Source of the DNA: Chloroflexota bacterium
Lineage (GTDB): Bacteria > Chloroflexota > Anaerolineae > Anaerolineales > Villigracilaceae
NCBI GenBank assembly: GCA_016223135.1
Contig: JACRPQ010000013.1
Span: forward strand, 105,058 to 169,057
DNA: 64,000 bases
Direction of reading: 5' to 3'
In this document: one piece after another, positions 26,443-34,487 of the stretch
Layout of the letters: every line of letters begins with the position of its first letter
How positions within the stretch are numbered: the first letter of the stretch is position 1
The notes under the pieces: model-generated
What the model was told of the DNA's origin: nothing
What the model saw: the letters and a program-made list of their open reading frames with translations, nothing else
Database searches by the model: none
Made by a program: the position numbers and the translations under genes

Positions 26443-27248
26443 GTGAGCGCCATCGGGTCGTGCTTGTGGAATTCCTCTTCGAGGGCGGGATAAAACCGCT
26501 CGCCCCAGAATTGCATGGGGAAGCGGCGTGTCGGTCCGGTGCGGTCTTTTAGAGTAATGACTTCGAGCGGAACACATCCGCATTCGCGCACGTTTCCTTT
26601 TCGTTGGACGACCAGCACACGGTCCGCCTCATACGGGACCCGTTCATCGCCCATCAACGCAGACAGGTCGTCTCCGGTCTTGAAATGTTCCGATTTCAAC
26701 GCCGCGGCCGCGATCACCGCCCAGCCATGATGACGCGCCATCGCGCGCAAGGCGGCTGCCGCCTCGCCGCTGCGACCCTCCTCGTCCATCATCCCGGTCA
26801 AGCCAACCACTGGCACGCGGTTGAGATAATCCACGGCGATCAACGCAGGTCCCTTGACAGGAAAAGCATAGTCATGGATCAGCATATCTTCCAGCGCGCG
26901 CACCGTGTCTTCCTGGTAATTCAAGGAGAGCAGGACGGCTTCGCTGGCGCGCGCCAATTCTGCTTCGACCTTTTCCCGCGGAGACTGCTCATGCGGACCG
27001 GCGGTCATCGCTTCGGTTTGCAGGAACAGGCGATAGCGCAATTCTTTGGGCGTATGCTCATAACATCCAATCGCGGAGGGGATGTAGCTGGAAGCGGACT
27101 CAAATAACATCCGCAGCAGCCAGGAAGTCTTGCCAATTCCCGGCGCTGCGGCAAGCAATGTCAAGCCGCCGCTCCAGAAGGACAGGCCAGCGAAGACACC
27201 AAAGGGAGTGTATGGTTGGGGATTGCCCAGAGTTCCAGAGCGCGGCAT
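26439..27248 (-). CDS. DnaB/RecA-fold ATPase
   Basis: The product is 269 residues. Walker A is TLLAAAPGIGKTSWLL near residue 35, and Walker B is ALIAVDYLNRV near residue 135. The spacing and the ARAL..HHGWAVIAAAALK sensor region resemble the C-terminal DnaB helicase/RecA-like domain. No primase-binding N-domain is present. It lies among membrane genes of the element. It may load or move DNA during element transfer or replication (inference). Confidence 0.65.
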   Translation of the reverse strand: MPRSGTLGNPQPYTPFGVFAGLSFWSGGLTLLAAAPGIGKTSWLLRMLFESASSYIPSAIGCYEHTPKELRYRLFLQTEAMTAGPHEQSPREKVEAELARASEAVLLSLNYQEDTVRALEDMLIHDYAFPVKGPALIAVDYLNRVPVVGLTGMMDEEGRSGEAAAALRAMARHHGWAVIAAAALKSEHFKTGDDLSALMGDERVPYEADRVLVVQRKGNVRECGCVPLEVITLKDRTGPTRRFPMQFWGERFYPALEEEFHKHDPMALT

Positions 27249-27294
27249 GGGGGCATGATATTCAATTGGAAAACGGGGATGGTAAATCGTGTCG

Positions 27295-27765
27295 CTACGA
27301 AATGGGGAGGATCAGCCGCAGCAGAAGAAAAGCAAGCAATCCAAGCAGCAGGCCGGGTATGGCAGGGATCGAACCGGTCTGTCTGCGAATCCAAATTCTG
27401 CGCCAGAGTTCCAGACCAAACAAAGAAAGAAGAACAGCAGGCAAAGGGAAGAGACAGGCAAGCCCGCTGACGGCCAGTAAATCCGCCCTGCCGATGAGAC
27501 CCTTTCGATACCCATACCCGTTAAACAACACGGGCCAGGCGGGTGGATAAAACAGAAGTGGCAAGGCGAACCAGCCGGAAATGTTTCGGAATAATCCCCA
27601 GGCGCAGGCGAGTAAGATAATTCCAGTTTGTATTGGAGTTGCGGGCAAGGTAAGTAGAATCGTTCCAAGTAGAAATAATTCAATACCAGGCACGAGGCGG
27701 TAACGCAGATCAGCCAGGCTGAACAAGGTGAAGGACGCCAGGGCAAAAGATTCGGTAAGTGTCAT
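27295..27765 (-). CDS. Prepilin-peptidase-like membrane protein (A24 family, divergent)
   Basis: The product is 156 residues with five or six membrane segments. SLADLRYRLVP near residue 18 carries the first A24 Asp in a D-x-R-x-R-x-x-P setting. GRADLL near residue 90 could hold the second Asp, although the classic G-x-G-D is not exact. Its start overlaps the TrbL-like stop as ATGA. A more typical prepilin peptidase lies at 30.3 kb, so this one may be specialised or inactive. Confidence 0.5.
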   Translation of the reverse strand: MTLTESFALASFTLFSLADLRYRLVPGIELFLLGTILLTLPATPIQTGIILLACAWGLFRNISGWFALPLLFYPPAWPVLFNGYGYRKGLIGRADLLAVSGLACLFPLPAVLLSLFGLELWRRIWIRRQTGSIPAIPGLLLGLLAFLLLRLILPIS

Positions 27766-29435
27766 GATTTATCGTCTTCATCCTTGATGGGCATGAAGGT
27801 GATCATGCCCTGTACCTTACTCGCATTGCCGAGTTCCGCGGCGTGGTACAGCGGATCGCGCGCCTGGCTGATGTCCTCTGGATGATCGAGATATGCCTGC
27901 ACCATGCGGGCGGTGTCTTCGGGATATTGCGCGGCAAGCGCATTTGGATCGAGACCGTGTTGGGAGATGTGCGGGTATAAGGCTTGAAACCCGCGCTGGA
28001 AATCCTCGGTCGAACCCTTGAAATTGGATTGAATGGCGGAGTTCACCGAAGGCGAAAAACCAAAGTCTGCCGACTCAGTCCGAACACCGCCAAAGCGCTG
28101 CATGCGTTCTCCGAGTTCCGCCTGTCTTGCCGCCAGTTCATGTCCATGCGCAAGCGAACGGTTGTATGATGCAGGCGCGTGAAGTCCCATTGCTTCGAAT
28201 GTCGCCGCGCGCTGAGTGAGTTGCTGTGCCGCATTCAGATGGTTCATCGCGGCTTCCCCGCCGCTTAGTCCGCTCGCGGTCCTCCCAGTTTCTGTTGCAG
28301 CCGCACCCGTTCCAGCAACGCCTGCGGCTCCCGCGCCTGCGCCGCTGGCGGCCAATGCTCCAATGGCGATAATTTGTTGCGCGGCTTTGACCAGTTGTCC
28401 GAACGCGTCGGCTGTGGTGGAGATGGTCATTTTGCCGAGAATGCCTGCGAGAGACAACAGCAGTCCCGTCGCGCCCCACAACCAGATCACGCGGATAATG
28501 GCGGATAGCAGCCCTTGTTGCCCTAGCCAGATGCTGGATGCCATGCCAGCCTTGAAGATCCCTCCGGCAACAACAGGTAAGAGAGCAATCAGGATCACCG
28601 CCTTCAACCATAACGAGCGCAACCAGGTCGCCTGTGGAAGAACGCTGGCAATCGCAAGCGGCGGAGCGAGAATCGCCAGGATGAACAAGACGGCATTCGC
28701 AGACGCAAAGGCAAACAACATTCCGCCAATGGCAAGCAGAGAGCCGATGGACAGGCCGATGGAGAGCAAACTGCCGAGGAAGGTCAAGTTGGCAAGACCG
28801 AGCAGGACGGAGGTCGCAGTGGTGGACTCGACGAAGCTCACTGCCAACACAGCGGTCTCGCCGATCACCTTTCCAACCATCCACCAGCCGAGGCGGACGA
28901 TCAGATCGAGAAAAGGACCGGAGACGACCGCCAGCACGCCCGCTGTGACCCAATCGCCAACCACACGCAATCCGCTGTCATCGTCGCCGAGCAGTCGTCC
29001 CCAATGATAGAGCGCCAGCCGTAAGAGAAACAAAGCCGGAGCCAATGCCGCGGCGACCGGCAGACTGGATTGAGCCACCTTGCTGTAATCGCCCTGGCTG
29101 GGAGCCTGCACGATCTCGCCGATCACCTGCGTCCAGCGCGCCACTTCCTCGCTCATGGCGCGCACTTCCTTGTCGGCGGCTTTGTCGAAGATTCCAGCCA
29201 ACGCTTCGGAAATCGTCTCGGCGGGAAACACCAGGTGATGGAAGATTTGTGAGATGCTGGTAACGACCGAACCGCCTTCTTCAGGAGGATCAGGAGGAGG
29301 CGTTGGAGGAGGCGTCGGTGTGATGTCATACGCCGGACTGGAAGAATGAACCGGCGCGGCGGCCATCGCCAGACTGCTCAGCGAAATCAGGGCGAGGAAC
29401 AGGGCAAGGACGATGAAGGGACGAGCGCGTTTCAT
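27762..29435 (-). CDS. TrbL/VirB6-like membrane channel protein
   Basis: The product is 557 residues. A signal-like N-terminus (RARPFIVLALFLALISL) is followed by a proline repeat (PTPPPTPPPDPPEE), then about seven membrane segments. The soluble C-terminal third is Ala/Gly-rich, then polar. This is the TrbL/VirB6 layout of a T4SS channel. The ATG at 29,435 overlaps the previous stop (ATGA); the longer frame to 29,927 has no protein-like content. Confidence 0.65.
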   Translation of the reverse strand: MKRARPFIVLALFLALISLSSLAMAAAPVHSSSPAYDITPTPPPTPPPDPPEEGGSVVTSISQIFHHLVFPAETISEALAGIFDKAADKEVRAMSEEVARWTQVIGEIVQAPSQGDYSKVAQSSLPVAAALAPALFLLRLALYHWGRLLGDDDSGLRVVGDWVTAGVLAVVSGPFLDLIVRLGWWMVGKVIGETAVLAVSFVESTTATSVLLGLANLTFLGSLLSIGLSIGSLLAIGGMLFAFASANAVLFILAILAPPLAIASVLPQATWLRSLWLKAVILIALLPVVAGGIFKAGMASSIWLGQQGLLSAIIRVIWLWGATGLLLSLAGILGKMTISTTADAFGQLVKAAQQIIAIGALAASGAGAGAAGVAGTGAAATETGRTASGLSGGEAAMNHLNAAQQLTQRAATFEAMGLHAPASYNRSLAHGHELAARQAELGERMQRFGGVRTESADFGFSPSVNSAIQSNFKGSTEDFQRGFQALYPHISQHGLDPNALAAQYPEDTARMVQAYLDHPEDISQARDPLYHAAELGNASKVQGMITFMPIKDEDDKS

Positions 29436-30334
29436 ATGCTGGAGAGGGCGTGAGGGGAAAGGAGATTTTTCTCGAAACACAGGCTTTGGTATCCGCAGTT
29501 CTTGCACATCGAAGGCTGGCGCAGGGCGTTCAGTGGTGGGTGCGGTCCGTTCTTTGCCAGCTCGGATAGAGACTGAACGATGCGTTCCAAATCCTTGTCG
29601 GCAAGAGTCTGGTCGCAATGCTGGACTTCGCCGGTTTCGCGGTCCAACGCAAAGATGGTTGGGGTGTTCGGCCACGGCTGTTTGCTGGAGGAATGACAGC
29701 GCCGCATGAGCGCGAACCGAAGTTGATCCTGCTCCAGGCGCGACACAAGCAAGCCGATTTTGGTCTCCGTTACGTGACCGACTGGAATCTTCCACATCAG
29801 GACATCGAACTGCACCGGCAGACGGGCGAAGGGCAGGACCAGCAGAACTTTTTCGCTGGCGAGGATGTAATCTGAGTCGCGTTCGATCTTCATCCCGATC
29901 CGCCAGTCCTGGGACAGGAATGCCCATGTGCGGATATAAATGAAAAGATTACGCCAGTCTCCGCCGAAGTTGTTGATCGCGTGTTGCGAACCAAAACGGC
30001 GCGCCATGTCGATCTTCCCGCCGCGAAACAAGGGCAGGATCTCAGGCGCGGGAACTGGGTTTTGTTTGCGATACTCCTCGACCTTCCGGACATATTCACG
30101 GACATCTTCAATCAGGTTTTCAAAGCCGTAGCGCGTAAGATGATCCAGCAGGGTCCCGCCGCTGGTCAGGTCTTGCAGGGACTGCCAGACGGGATCGAAC
30201 GGCGGCGTCGGGTCCGCGCCAGCCAGCCACCAGCGCGCCGCAGCCGGGCAGAAGGCGTACAACATCGCCGAGAGGATCGGATGACCACGCGCATTATTGC
30301 GATTGAGCAGGGCAAGGAAGAGATCAGTGTACAT
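29432..30334 (-). CDS. Hypothetical protein with C-terminal Cys cluster
   Basis: The product is 300 residues, soluble. Its last 30 residues contain MCKNCGYQSLCFEKN, a spacing like the metal-binding Cys set at the end of Cas4/RecB-type PD-(D/E)XK proteins. The acidic nuclease residues are not evident. It overlaps the prepilin peptidase gene by 11 bases at its start and the TrbL-like gene by 4 at its end. Role unknown. Confidence 0.5.
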   Translation of the reverse strand: MYTDLFLALLNRNNARGHPILSAMLYAFCPAAARWWLAGADPTPPFDPVWQSLQDLTSGGTLLDHLTRYGFENLIEDVREYVRKVEEYRKQNPVPAPEILPLFRGGKIDMARRFGSQHAINNFGGDWRNLFIYIRTWAFLSQDWRIGMKIERDSDYILASEKVLLVLPFARLPVQFDVLMWKIPVGHVTETKIGLLVSRLEQDQLRFALMRRCHSSSKQPWPNTPTIFALDRETGEVQHCDQTLADKDLERIVQSLSELAKNGPHPPLNALRQPSMCKNCGYQSLCFEKNLLSPHALSSI

Positions 30335-30719
30335 ACCAATACAACAGAAGGAAGGGGAGGGTCCGCCATGCGGCGGGGGAGTTCACGTCCGTCATCGCTT
30401 GTTTTCTGATGGTTCGCCAGATGATCTGTGCAAGACCAGTAACGAGGAATGCAATGAACATAAAAAGAAGCGCATGAGAAGATCCCTCGACCGGCAATGC
30501 CCACAACAGCGCCATCCAGAGTTTGACGTCCCCCGCGCCCATCCAGCCGCCTGCCCAGGCCCACAACAATCCAAAACTGGCGAGCCATACTTCGGGGCGA
30601 CTGGGGAAGTGCGCAATCATTCCTGTTGCAAGCAGAGGAAGCGTGCACCAGTTTGGGATTCGCCGCGTGCGCAGGTCGTACAGGCTGATAGCCAGAGCGT
30701 ACATGAACAACCAGATCAT
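30324..30719 (-). CDS. Prepilin peptidase (TadV/CpaA type, A24)
   Basis: The product is 131 residues with about four membrane segments. SLYDLRTRRIPN holds the first catalytic Asp and GWMGAGDVKLWM the second (G-x-G-D-V-K). The protein lacks the N-methylase domain, as in TadV. It would cleave the Flp pilin encoded at 38 kb and the TadE-like proteins. Confidence 0.8.
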   Translation of the reverse strand: MIWLFMYALAISLYDLRTRRIPNWCTLPLLATGMIAHFPSRPEVWLASFGLLWAWAGGWMGAGDVKLWMALLWALPVEGSSHALLFMFIAFLVTGLAQIIWRTIRKQAMTDVNSPAAWRTLPFLLLYWYVH

Positions 30720-30851
30720 TGGTTGCTCATGATATTTGGATTGGTGTACAGGTATGGGGGGGGTGTCGGTTTAACTTAGCGACAGCCAGCCTTGACGTGT
30801 GCGCGTTGATGGCTATAATTCTCGTTGCGACCCGCCCCCCTCGGGCCGCAG

Positions 30852-30880
30852 CAGCCGCCGCAAGGCGGCTGTCTTTGTTG
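30852..30880 (+). terminator. GCAA-loop hairpin followed by T-rich tract
   Basis: A perfect 8-bp stem CAGCCGCC/GGCGGCTG with a GCAA tetraloop, followed by TCTTTGTT. It lies upstream of the LexA-boxed promoter and would insulate it from upstream plus-strand transcription. A run of eight G lies about 90 bases before it. Confidence 0.5.
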
Positions 30881-30908
30881 TGCGACGCGCTGCAAACAAA
30901 GCAGGTTC

Positions 30909-30938
30909 TTGACGGAAGAACATTTGTTCTACTATAAT
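30909..30938 (+). promoter_or_regulatory. Sigma-70 promoter with LexA/DinR-type box
   Basis: TTGACG (30,909-30,914) and TATAAT (30,933-30,938) are 18 bases apart. Between them lies GAACATTTGTTC (30,918-30,929), which fits GAAC-N4-GTTC, the LexA (DinR) box of Gram-positive bacteria. Bound LexA would cover the promoter. It drives the LuxR-type gene that starts at 30,946. Confidence 0.7.
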
Positions 30939-30945
30939 CCCGCGT

Positions 30946-31359
30946 ATGTCTATCTGGGATCGCTTTCTGTACCTGATAGGCTTGCGTCCTACGCCCGGCC
31001 CCCGAACCTATCGTTTCGATGTGAGTGACAGCCTGCAAGTCACCCTTTCGACAATCGCCCAAGACGAGGGTCGTCCTGAACATGAATTGATTCCCGAACT
31101 CCTGAACGCCGGCCTGACACAATATACCTCCCAAGAAAGGTTGTGGAAGAGGTGGGAGACTCTCTCCGCGCGCGAGAAGGATGTGGTTGCCCTAGTCTGC
31201 CTGGAATACACCAACAGCCAGATCGCAGCCCGGCTGAACATCTCTCCCGATACGGTCAAGGCGCGGCTGGGAAATGCGTTCCGAAAATTCGGTGTGCATA
31301 AGCGCTCGGACCTGCGCCTCCTGCTGGCACATTGGGATTTCAGCGCGTGGGAGAGATAG
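30946..31359 (+). CDS. LuxR/GerE-type helix-turn-helix regulator
   Basis: The product is 137 residues. The C-terminal 65 residues form a GerE domain: LSAREKDVVALVCLEYTNSQ then IAARLNISPDTVKARLGNAF. The N-terminal part has a short RHH-like segment (VSDSLQVTLSTIAQDEG) and no receiver domain. The ATG lies 8 bases after the -10 element, so the leader is very short or absent. Likely SOS-induced; may regulate the polymerase operon beyond the terminator (inference). Confidence 0.75.
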   Translation: MSIWDRFLYLIGLRPTPGPRTYRFDVSDSLQVTLSTIAQDEGRPEHELIPELLNAGLTQYTSQERLWKRWETLSAREKDVVALVCLEYTNSQIAARLNISPDTVKARLGNAFRKFGVHKRSDLRLLLAHWDFSAWER

Positions 31360-31442
31360 GCATTTTTTAGTTCATCCCTTCCAGGTGAGGCTGCGAACGA
31401 ACTACATCCCCATATCTGGCGCACCCGTTTTTTACCCGAAAT

Positions 31443-31463
31443 GTCCCCATCCGGGGACTTTTT
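31443..31463 (+). terminator. Terminator between the LuxR-type gene and the polymerase operon
   Basis: Stem GTCCCC/GGGGAC with loop ATCC, then T5. It separates the regulator from the RecA-like gene, so the latter needs read-through or its own promoter. Confidence 0.7.
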
Positions 31464-31493
31464 ATTTTCTGCATCTGCCTGTATCCTGACAGC

Positions 31494-32024
31494 ATGGATA
31501 TTCTTCCCGTTCTCAAAACCGGCAGGCTGATCGTGATCTACGCACCGGACGCCGCATGCGCCGAAAGCATGACTCTGATCGCCGAACTTGGCTTGCGCGG
31601 GGCAGTTACCATCCTGGATGGAGGCAATCTCTATCGACCGTATCAGGTTGCCACATTACTGCGCAGGAAAACGGTGGATATTTCAGGCGTTGCCAAGCGA
31701 CTGTTCAGCCGGCGCGCCTTCACCTGCTATGAAATGAATACCCTGCTAAATTCCACTCCATCCCTCAATCAGCCATATTTGATTTTGGATTTATTGAACA
31801 CCTTCTATGACGATCATGTACCTGCTTATGAGGCCTGCCGGCTCCTAAAATCCTGTCTGGATCAACTTCAACGCCTCGTGTTATCCGGACCTGTAGTTGT
31901 GACGCTTGCTCCGCCTCTAGCGGAGGAGCGTGGTTCTCTGGTTGAGCAGGTCTGCGGACAAGCGGATGAAGTGATGGTCAAGGAAGCGCCTGTCTGCCAA
32001 CCCACCCAACCGTCACTCTTCTGA
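31494..32024 (+). CDS. RecA-fold-like protein without Walker A, with clamp-binding tail
   Basis: The product is 176 residues. The strand/helix pattern (GRLIVIYAPDAACAESM, then YLILDLLNTFYDD at the Walker B place) suggests a RecA/RadA core. The P-loop Gly-Lys-Thr is missing. It ends QPSLF, a QxSLF clamp-binding tail. It is followed within 5 bases by a small gene and then the polymerase gene. The arrangement recalls ImuA (RecA-like, no ATPase) working with a polymerase. That parallel is inference. Confidence 0.5.
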   Translation: MDILPVLKTGRLIVIYAPDAACAESMTLIAELGLRGAVTILDGGNLYRPYQVATLLRRKTVDISGVAKRLFSRRAFTCYEMNTLLNSTPSLNQPYLILDLLNTFYDDHVPAYEACRLLKSCLDQLQRLVLSGPVVVTLAPPLAEERGSLVEQVCGQADEVMVKEAPVCQPTQPSLF

Positions 32025-32029
32025 ATGAT

Positions 32030-32296
32030 ATGGGCCGCACCCTCATTACCATCACCCAACTTCTGAATGAGACCGAAGCCAACTTGTCGGCATTTCGGCG
32101 TACCTTGCGCCGCAGTGATCAGTATGTTTTCGACGGTCTCCTTGCGTCCGCGCGCCGGCACATCGCCGCGATCGGGCAGGCGGAGTCGCTCTTGCCGTTC
32201 GAATCGGCTTTACTCGCCATGTTGCTGGAACAAGCCAAGGAGATTGCGGTTCTCCAGCAGGAACTCGACGAACTGAGAAAGAAGAACTCGTGTTGA
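32030..32296 (+). CDS. Small helical protein of the polymerase operon
   Basis: The product is 88 residues and fully helical, ending in a coiled-coil-like segment (EQAKEIAVLQQELDELRKK). It lies 5 bases after the RecA-like gene and 44 before the polymerase. No known family recognised; a bridging subunit is plausible. Confidence 0.55.
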   Translation: MGRTLITITQLLNETEANLSAFRRTLRRSDQYVFDGLLASARRHIAAIGQAESLLPFESALLAMLLEQAKEIAVLQQELDELRKKNSC

Positions 32297-32340
32297 ATGG
32301 CGTAGACGTGTCGAAACACTTGTGTTGAGCTTGTCGAAAC

Positions 32341-34482
32341 ATGGATGAGGTCACCGGCTGGCTGCTGGATGTGTATGCAGGTGAAGAAGATGGGGTCGTT
32401 CTGTGGCTGCTGTCGGACGACGACAGACGCCTGCGCCTGCGCATGAACTTCGACGTTACATTTTATGCCGCGGGGGATTTCGGTCTTTTGCGTCAGGCAT
32501 GGACATACCTGAAAGAGAGAAATGTAAAGCTGGAGCGCGCGGCCCGCCGCGATCTTTTTCTCGGCGAGCGCGATGTGCTGGCGGTTACCACATCCAATCC
32601 CTCGGAACTCCCAAAAATCTTTGCAGACCTCTCGCGGGGATTCCCGTCGCTGGATTACTACGATGCCGACATCCCGCTCAGCCTGCGGTTTATCGCGCAT
32701 ACGGATGCCCACTTGTTGGGACGCTGCCGCGTCAAACTGGACGGTGAGCGGGTCCAGTCCATTGAGTCTTTGGACTCACCCTGGGAGATTGACCCGGCTC
32801 CCATCCCCCTGCGAATCCTGACTCTCAGCCCGGATGAGAATCCGGCGGTTCGCAAACCCAGAAGTCTCAGAGTTCAATTTCAACAGAAGGAATATAGCCT
32901 GCCGCTCGAGCCGACGCGGGTATTTCTGATCAGCCTGAAGTCCGATTTGAAGCGCTTTGACCCCGACCTGATCCTGACCGACTACGGCGACACGTGGTTG
33001 TTCCCACAGTTGAAAATCTGGTCGCAGGAAAGCGGGATTGATGTGAATCCCAATCGCGATGAGGGCAAGCGGGTCCTGACGCGCCGCGCCGATAGTTACT
33101 TTGCATACGGACAGGTGATCTATCGCGGCGCGCAGACGCATTTGTTCGGTCGCTGGCACATTGACCGCCGTAATGCCATGTCGTTCGGGGAATACGGCTT
33201 GGAGGGGGCGATGGAGCAGGCGCGCGTGACAGGTCTTGGAGTGCAGGAGATGGCGCGCAAATCGCCCGGCGCAGGGATCACCGCCATGCAGATGCTGACT
33301 GCCTTGCGCAACGGAATCATGATTCCCGTACAAAAGCAACAAGTGGAGGGCAAAAAGACCCTGGCGGAATTGATCCGCGCCGATCACGGCGGCTTGATCT
33401 ACCAGCCCCTGATTGGATTGCACGGCGACGTGGCGCAGATCGATTTCTCCTCGATGTATCCCGCGATCATGGTAAAGCACAATATCTCCCCGGAAACTGT
33501 TGCAGTAGAGAATGCGCTGGAGGGGTTGATACCCAAAACTCTGCGCCCGCTTCTGGAAAAGCGCCTGATGCTGAAAAATATCCTGTCTGATCTCGAATCG
33601 CGGGATTGCCGCGTCGAGATCCTCAAGGCGCGTGCCGCGGCGCTCAAATGGCTGCTGGTAGTTTGCTTTGGATATTTGGGATACAAGAATGCGCGCTTTG
33701 GAAAAATCGAATCGCACGAAGCCGTGACCGCCATGAGCCGCGAATTGATGCTGCAGGCAAAGGAAATCGCGGAGGACATGGGATTTACTGTCTTGCACAT
33801 GTATATTGACTGCCTGTTCGTCCAGCAGGAAGGCTTTCACAGGCCGGCAGATTTCACGCCTTTATTGGACGCCATCGAAGAGAAAACTGGAATCCCCATT
33901 GCATTGGAGGGCGTGTTCAAATGGGTCGCTTTTCTGTCATCCAAAAGGGACGCGCGTGTACCTGTGCCTAACCAGTACTTTGGCGCGTTTCAGGACGGGA
34001 CGATCAAATATCGCGGCATTGAATTGAGAAGACGGGACACAACCACGTGGGTGCGAAGGATTCAGCTGGCGGCGCTGGAAATTCTCGCGAGGGCGGACAC
34101 ACCGGAAGAAATGGCGGAGTATGTCCCGGACGTGTCCGCGCTGGTCGAACGCGCCAGGCGCGACCTGCGAGCCGGCCGCGTTCCCCTCGAAGAGTTGATC
34201 GTCAGGCAGAAATTGAGCCGCGTCCTGGATGGATACAAATCCCCCTCGCCCGCGGCACGCGCGGCGATGCAGTTGAAAACGATGGGCAGGGAGATCGCTC
34301 CCGGTCAAGCGGTGGAGTTCCTGTTTACGCGCGGCGGCTCCGGGGTCCACGCCTGGGAACTGGGCGAGGCGTTGGACCCCGGAAGAATCGATACGGTCAG
34401 ATACTGCAGGCTGTTAGACCGGGCGATACAAACTGTGCTCGATCCGCACAGACGGTCATGTGTTCCAGAACGATTGTTGTGA
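32341..34482 (+). CDS. Family-B DNA polymerase, divergent/apparently inactivated (PolB2-like)
   Basis: The product is 713 residues. Motif A is QIDFSSMYPAIM (D368). Motif B is KWLLVVCFGYLGY, where the usual N-S is V-V. Motif C is MYIDCLFVQQEG: D490 is kept, but the second Asp of D-T-D is gone with a shortened turn. The exonuclease region near residues 155-225 lacks the D-x-E of ExoI (LRILTLSPDE). These losses match the PolB2 group of seemingly inactive family-B polymerases known in archaea and some bacteria. It may act as a structural or translesion factor. Operon with a RecA-like protein. Confidence 0.8.
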   Translation: MDEVTGWLLDVYAGEEDGVVLWLLSDDDRRLRLRMNFDVTFYAAGDFGLLRQAWTYLKERNVKLERAARRDLFLGERDVLAVTTSNPSELPKIFADLSRGFPSLDYYDADIPLSLRFIAHTDAHLLGRCRVKLDGERVQSIESLDSPWEIDPAPIPLRILTLSPDENPAVRKPRSLRVQFQQKEYSLPLEPTRVFLISLKSDLKRFDPDLILTDYGDTWLFPQLKIWSQESGIDVNPNRDEGKRVLTRRADSYFAYGQVIYRGAQTHLFGRWHIDRRNAMSFGEYGLEGAMEQARVTGLGVQEMARKSPGAGITAMQMLTALRNGIMIPVQKQQVEGKKTLAELIRADHGGLIYQPLIGLHGDVAQIDFSSMYPAIMVKHNISPETVAVENALEGLIPKTLRPLLEKRLMLKNILSDLESRDCRVEILKARAAALKWLLVVCFGYLGYKNARFGKIESHEAVTAMSRELMLQAKEIAEDMGFTVLHMYIDCLFVQQEGFHRPADFTPLLDAIEEKTGIPIALEGVFKWVAFLSSKRDARVPVPNQYFGAFQDGTIKYRGIELRRRDTTTWVRRIQLAALEILARADTPEEMAEYVPDVSALVERARRDLRAGRVPLEELIVRQKLSRVLDGYKSPSPAARAAMQLKTMGREIAPGQAVEFLFTRGGSGVHAWELGEALDPGRIDTVRYCRLLDRAIQTVLDPHRRSCVPERLL

Positions 34483-34487
34483 AAGGA

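Noticed and set aside
29435..29927. N-terminal extension of the TrbL-like frame
   Set aside because: The extra 164 residues are low-complexity and antisense-like; the ATGA overlap at 29,435 gives a better start.
32776..33840. 354-residue minus-strand frame antisense to the polymerase gene
   Set aside because: It mirrors the polymerase codons and has no recognisable fold or start signal.
32341..34482. Casposon or protein-primed polymerase
   Set aside because: There is no Cas1 or terminal protein, and the catalytic losses match PolB2-like proteins instead.
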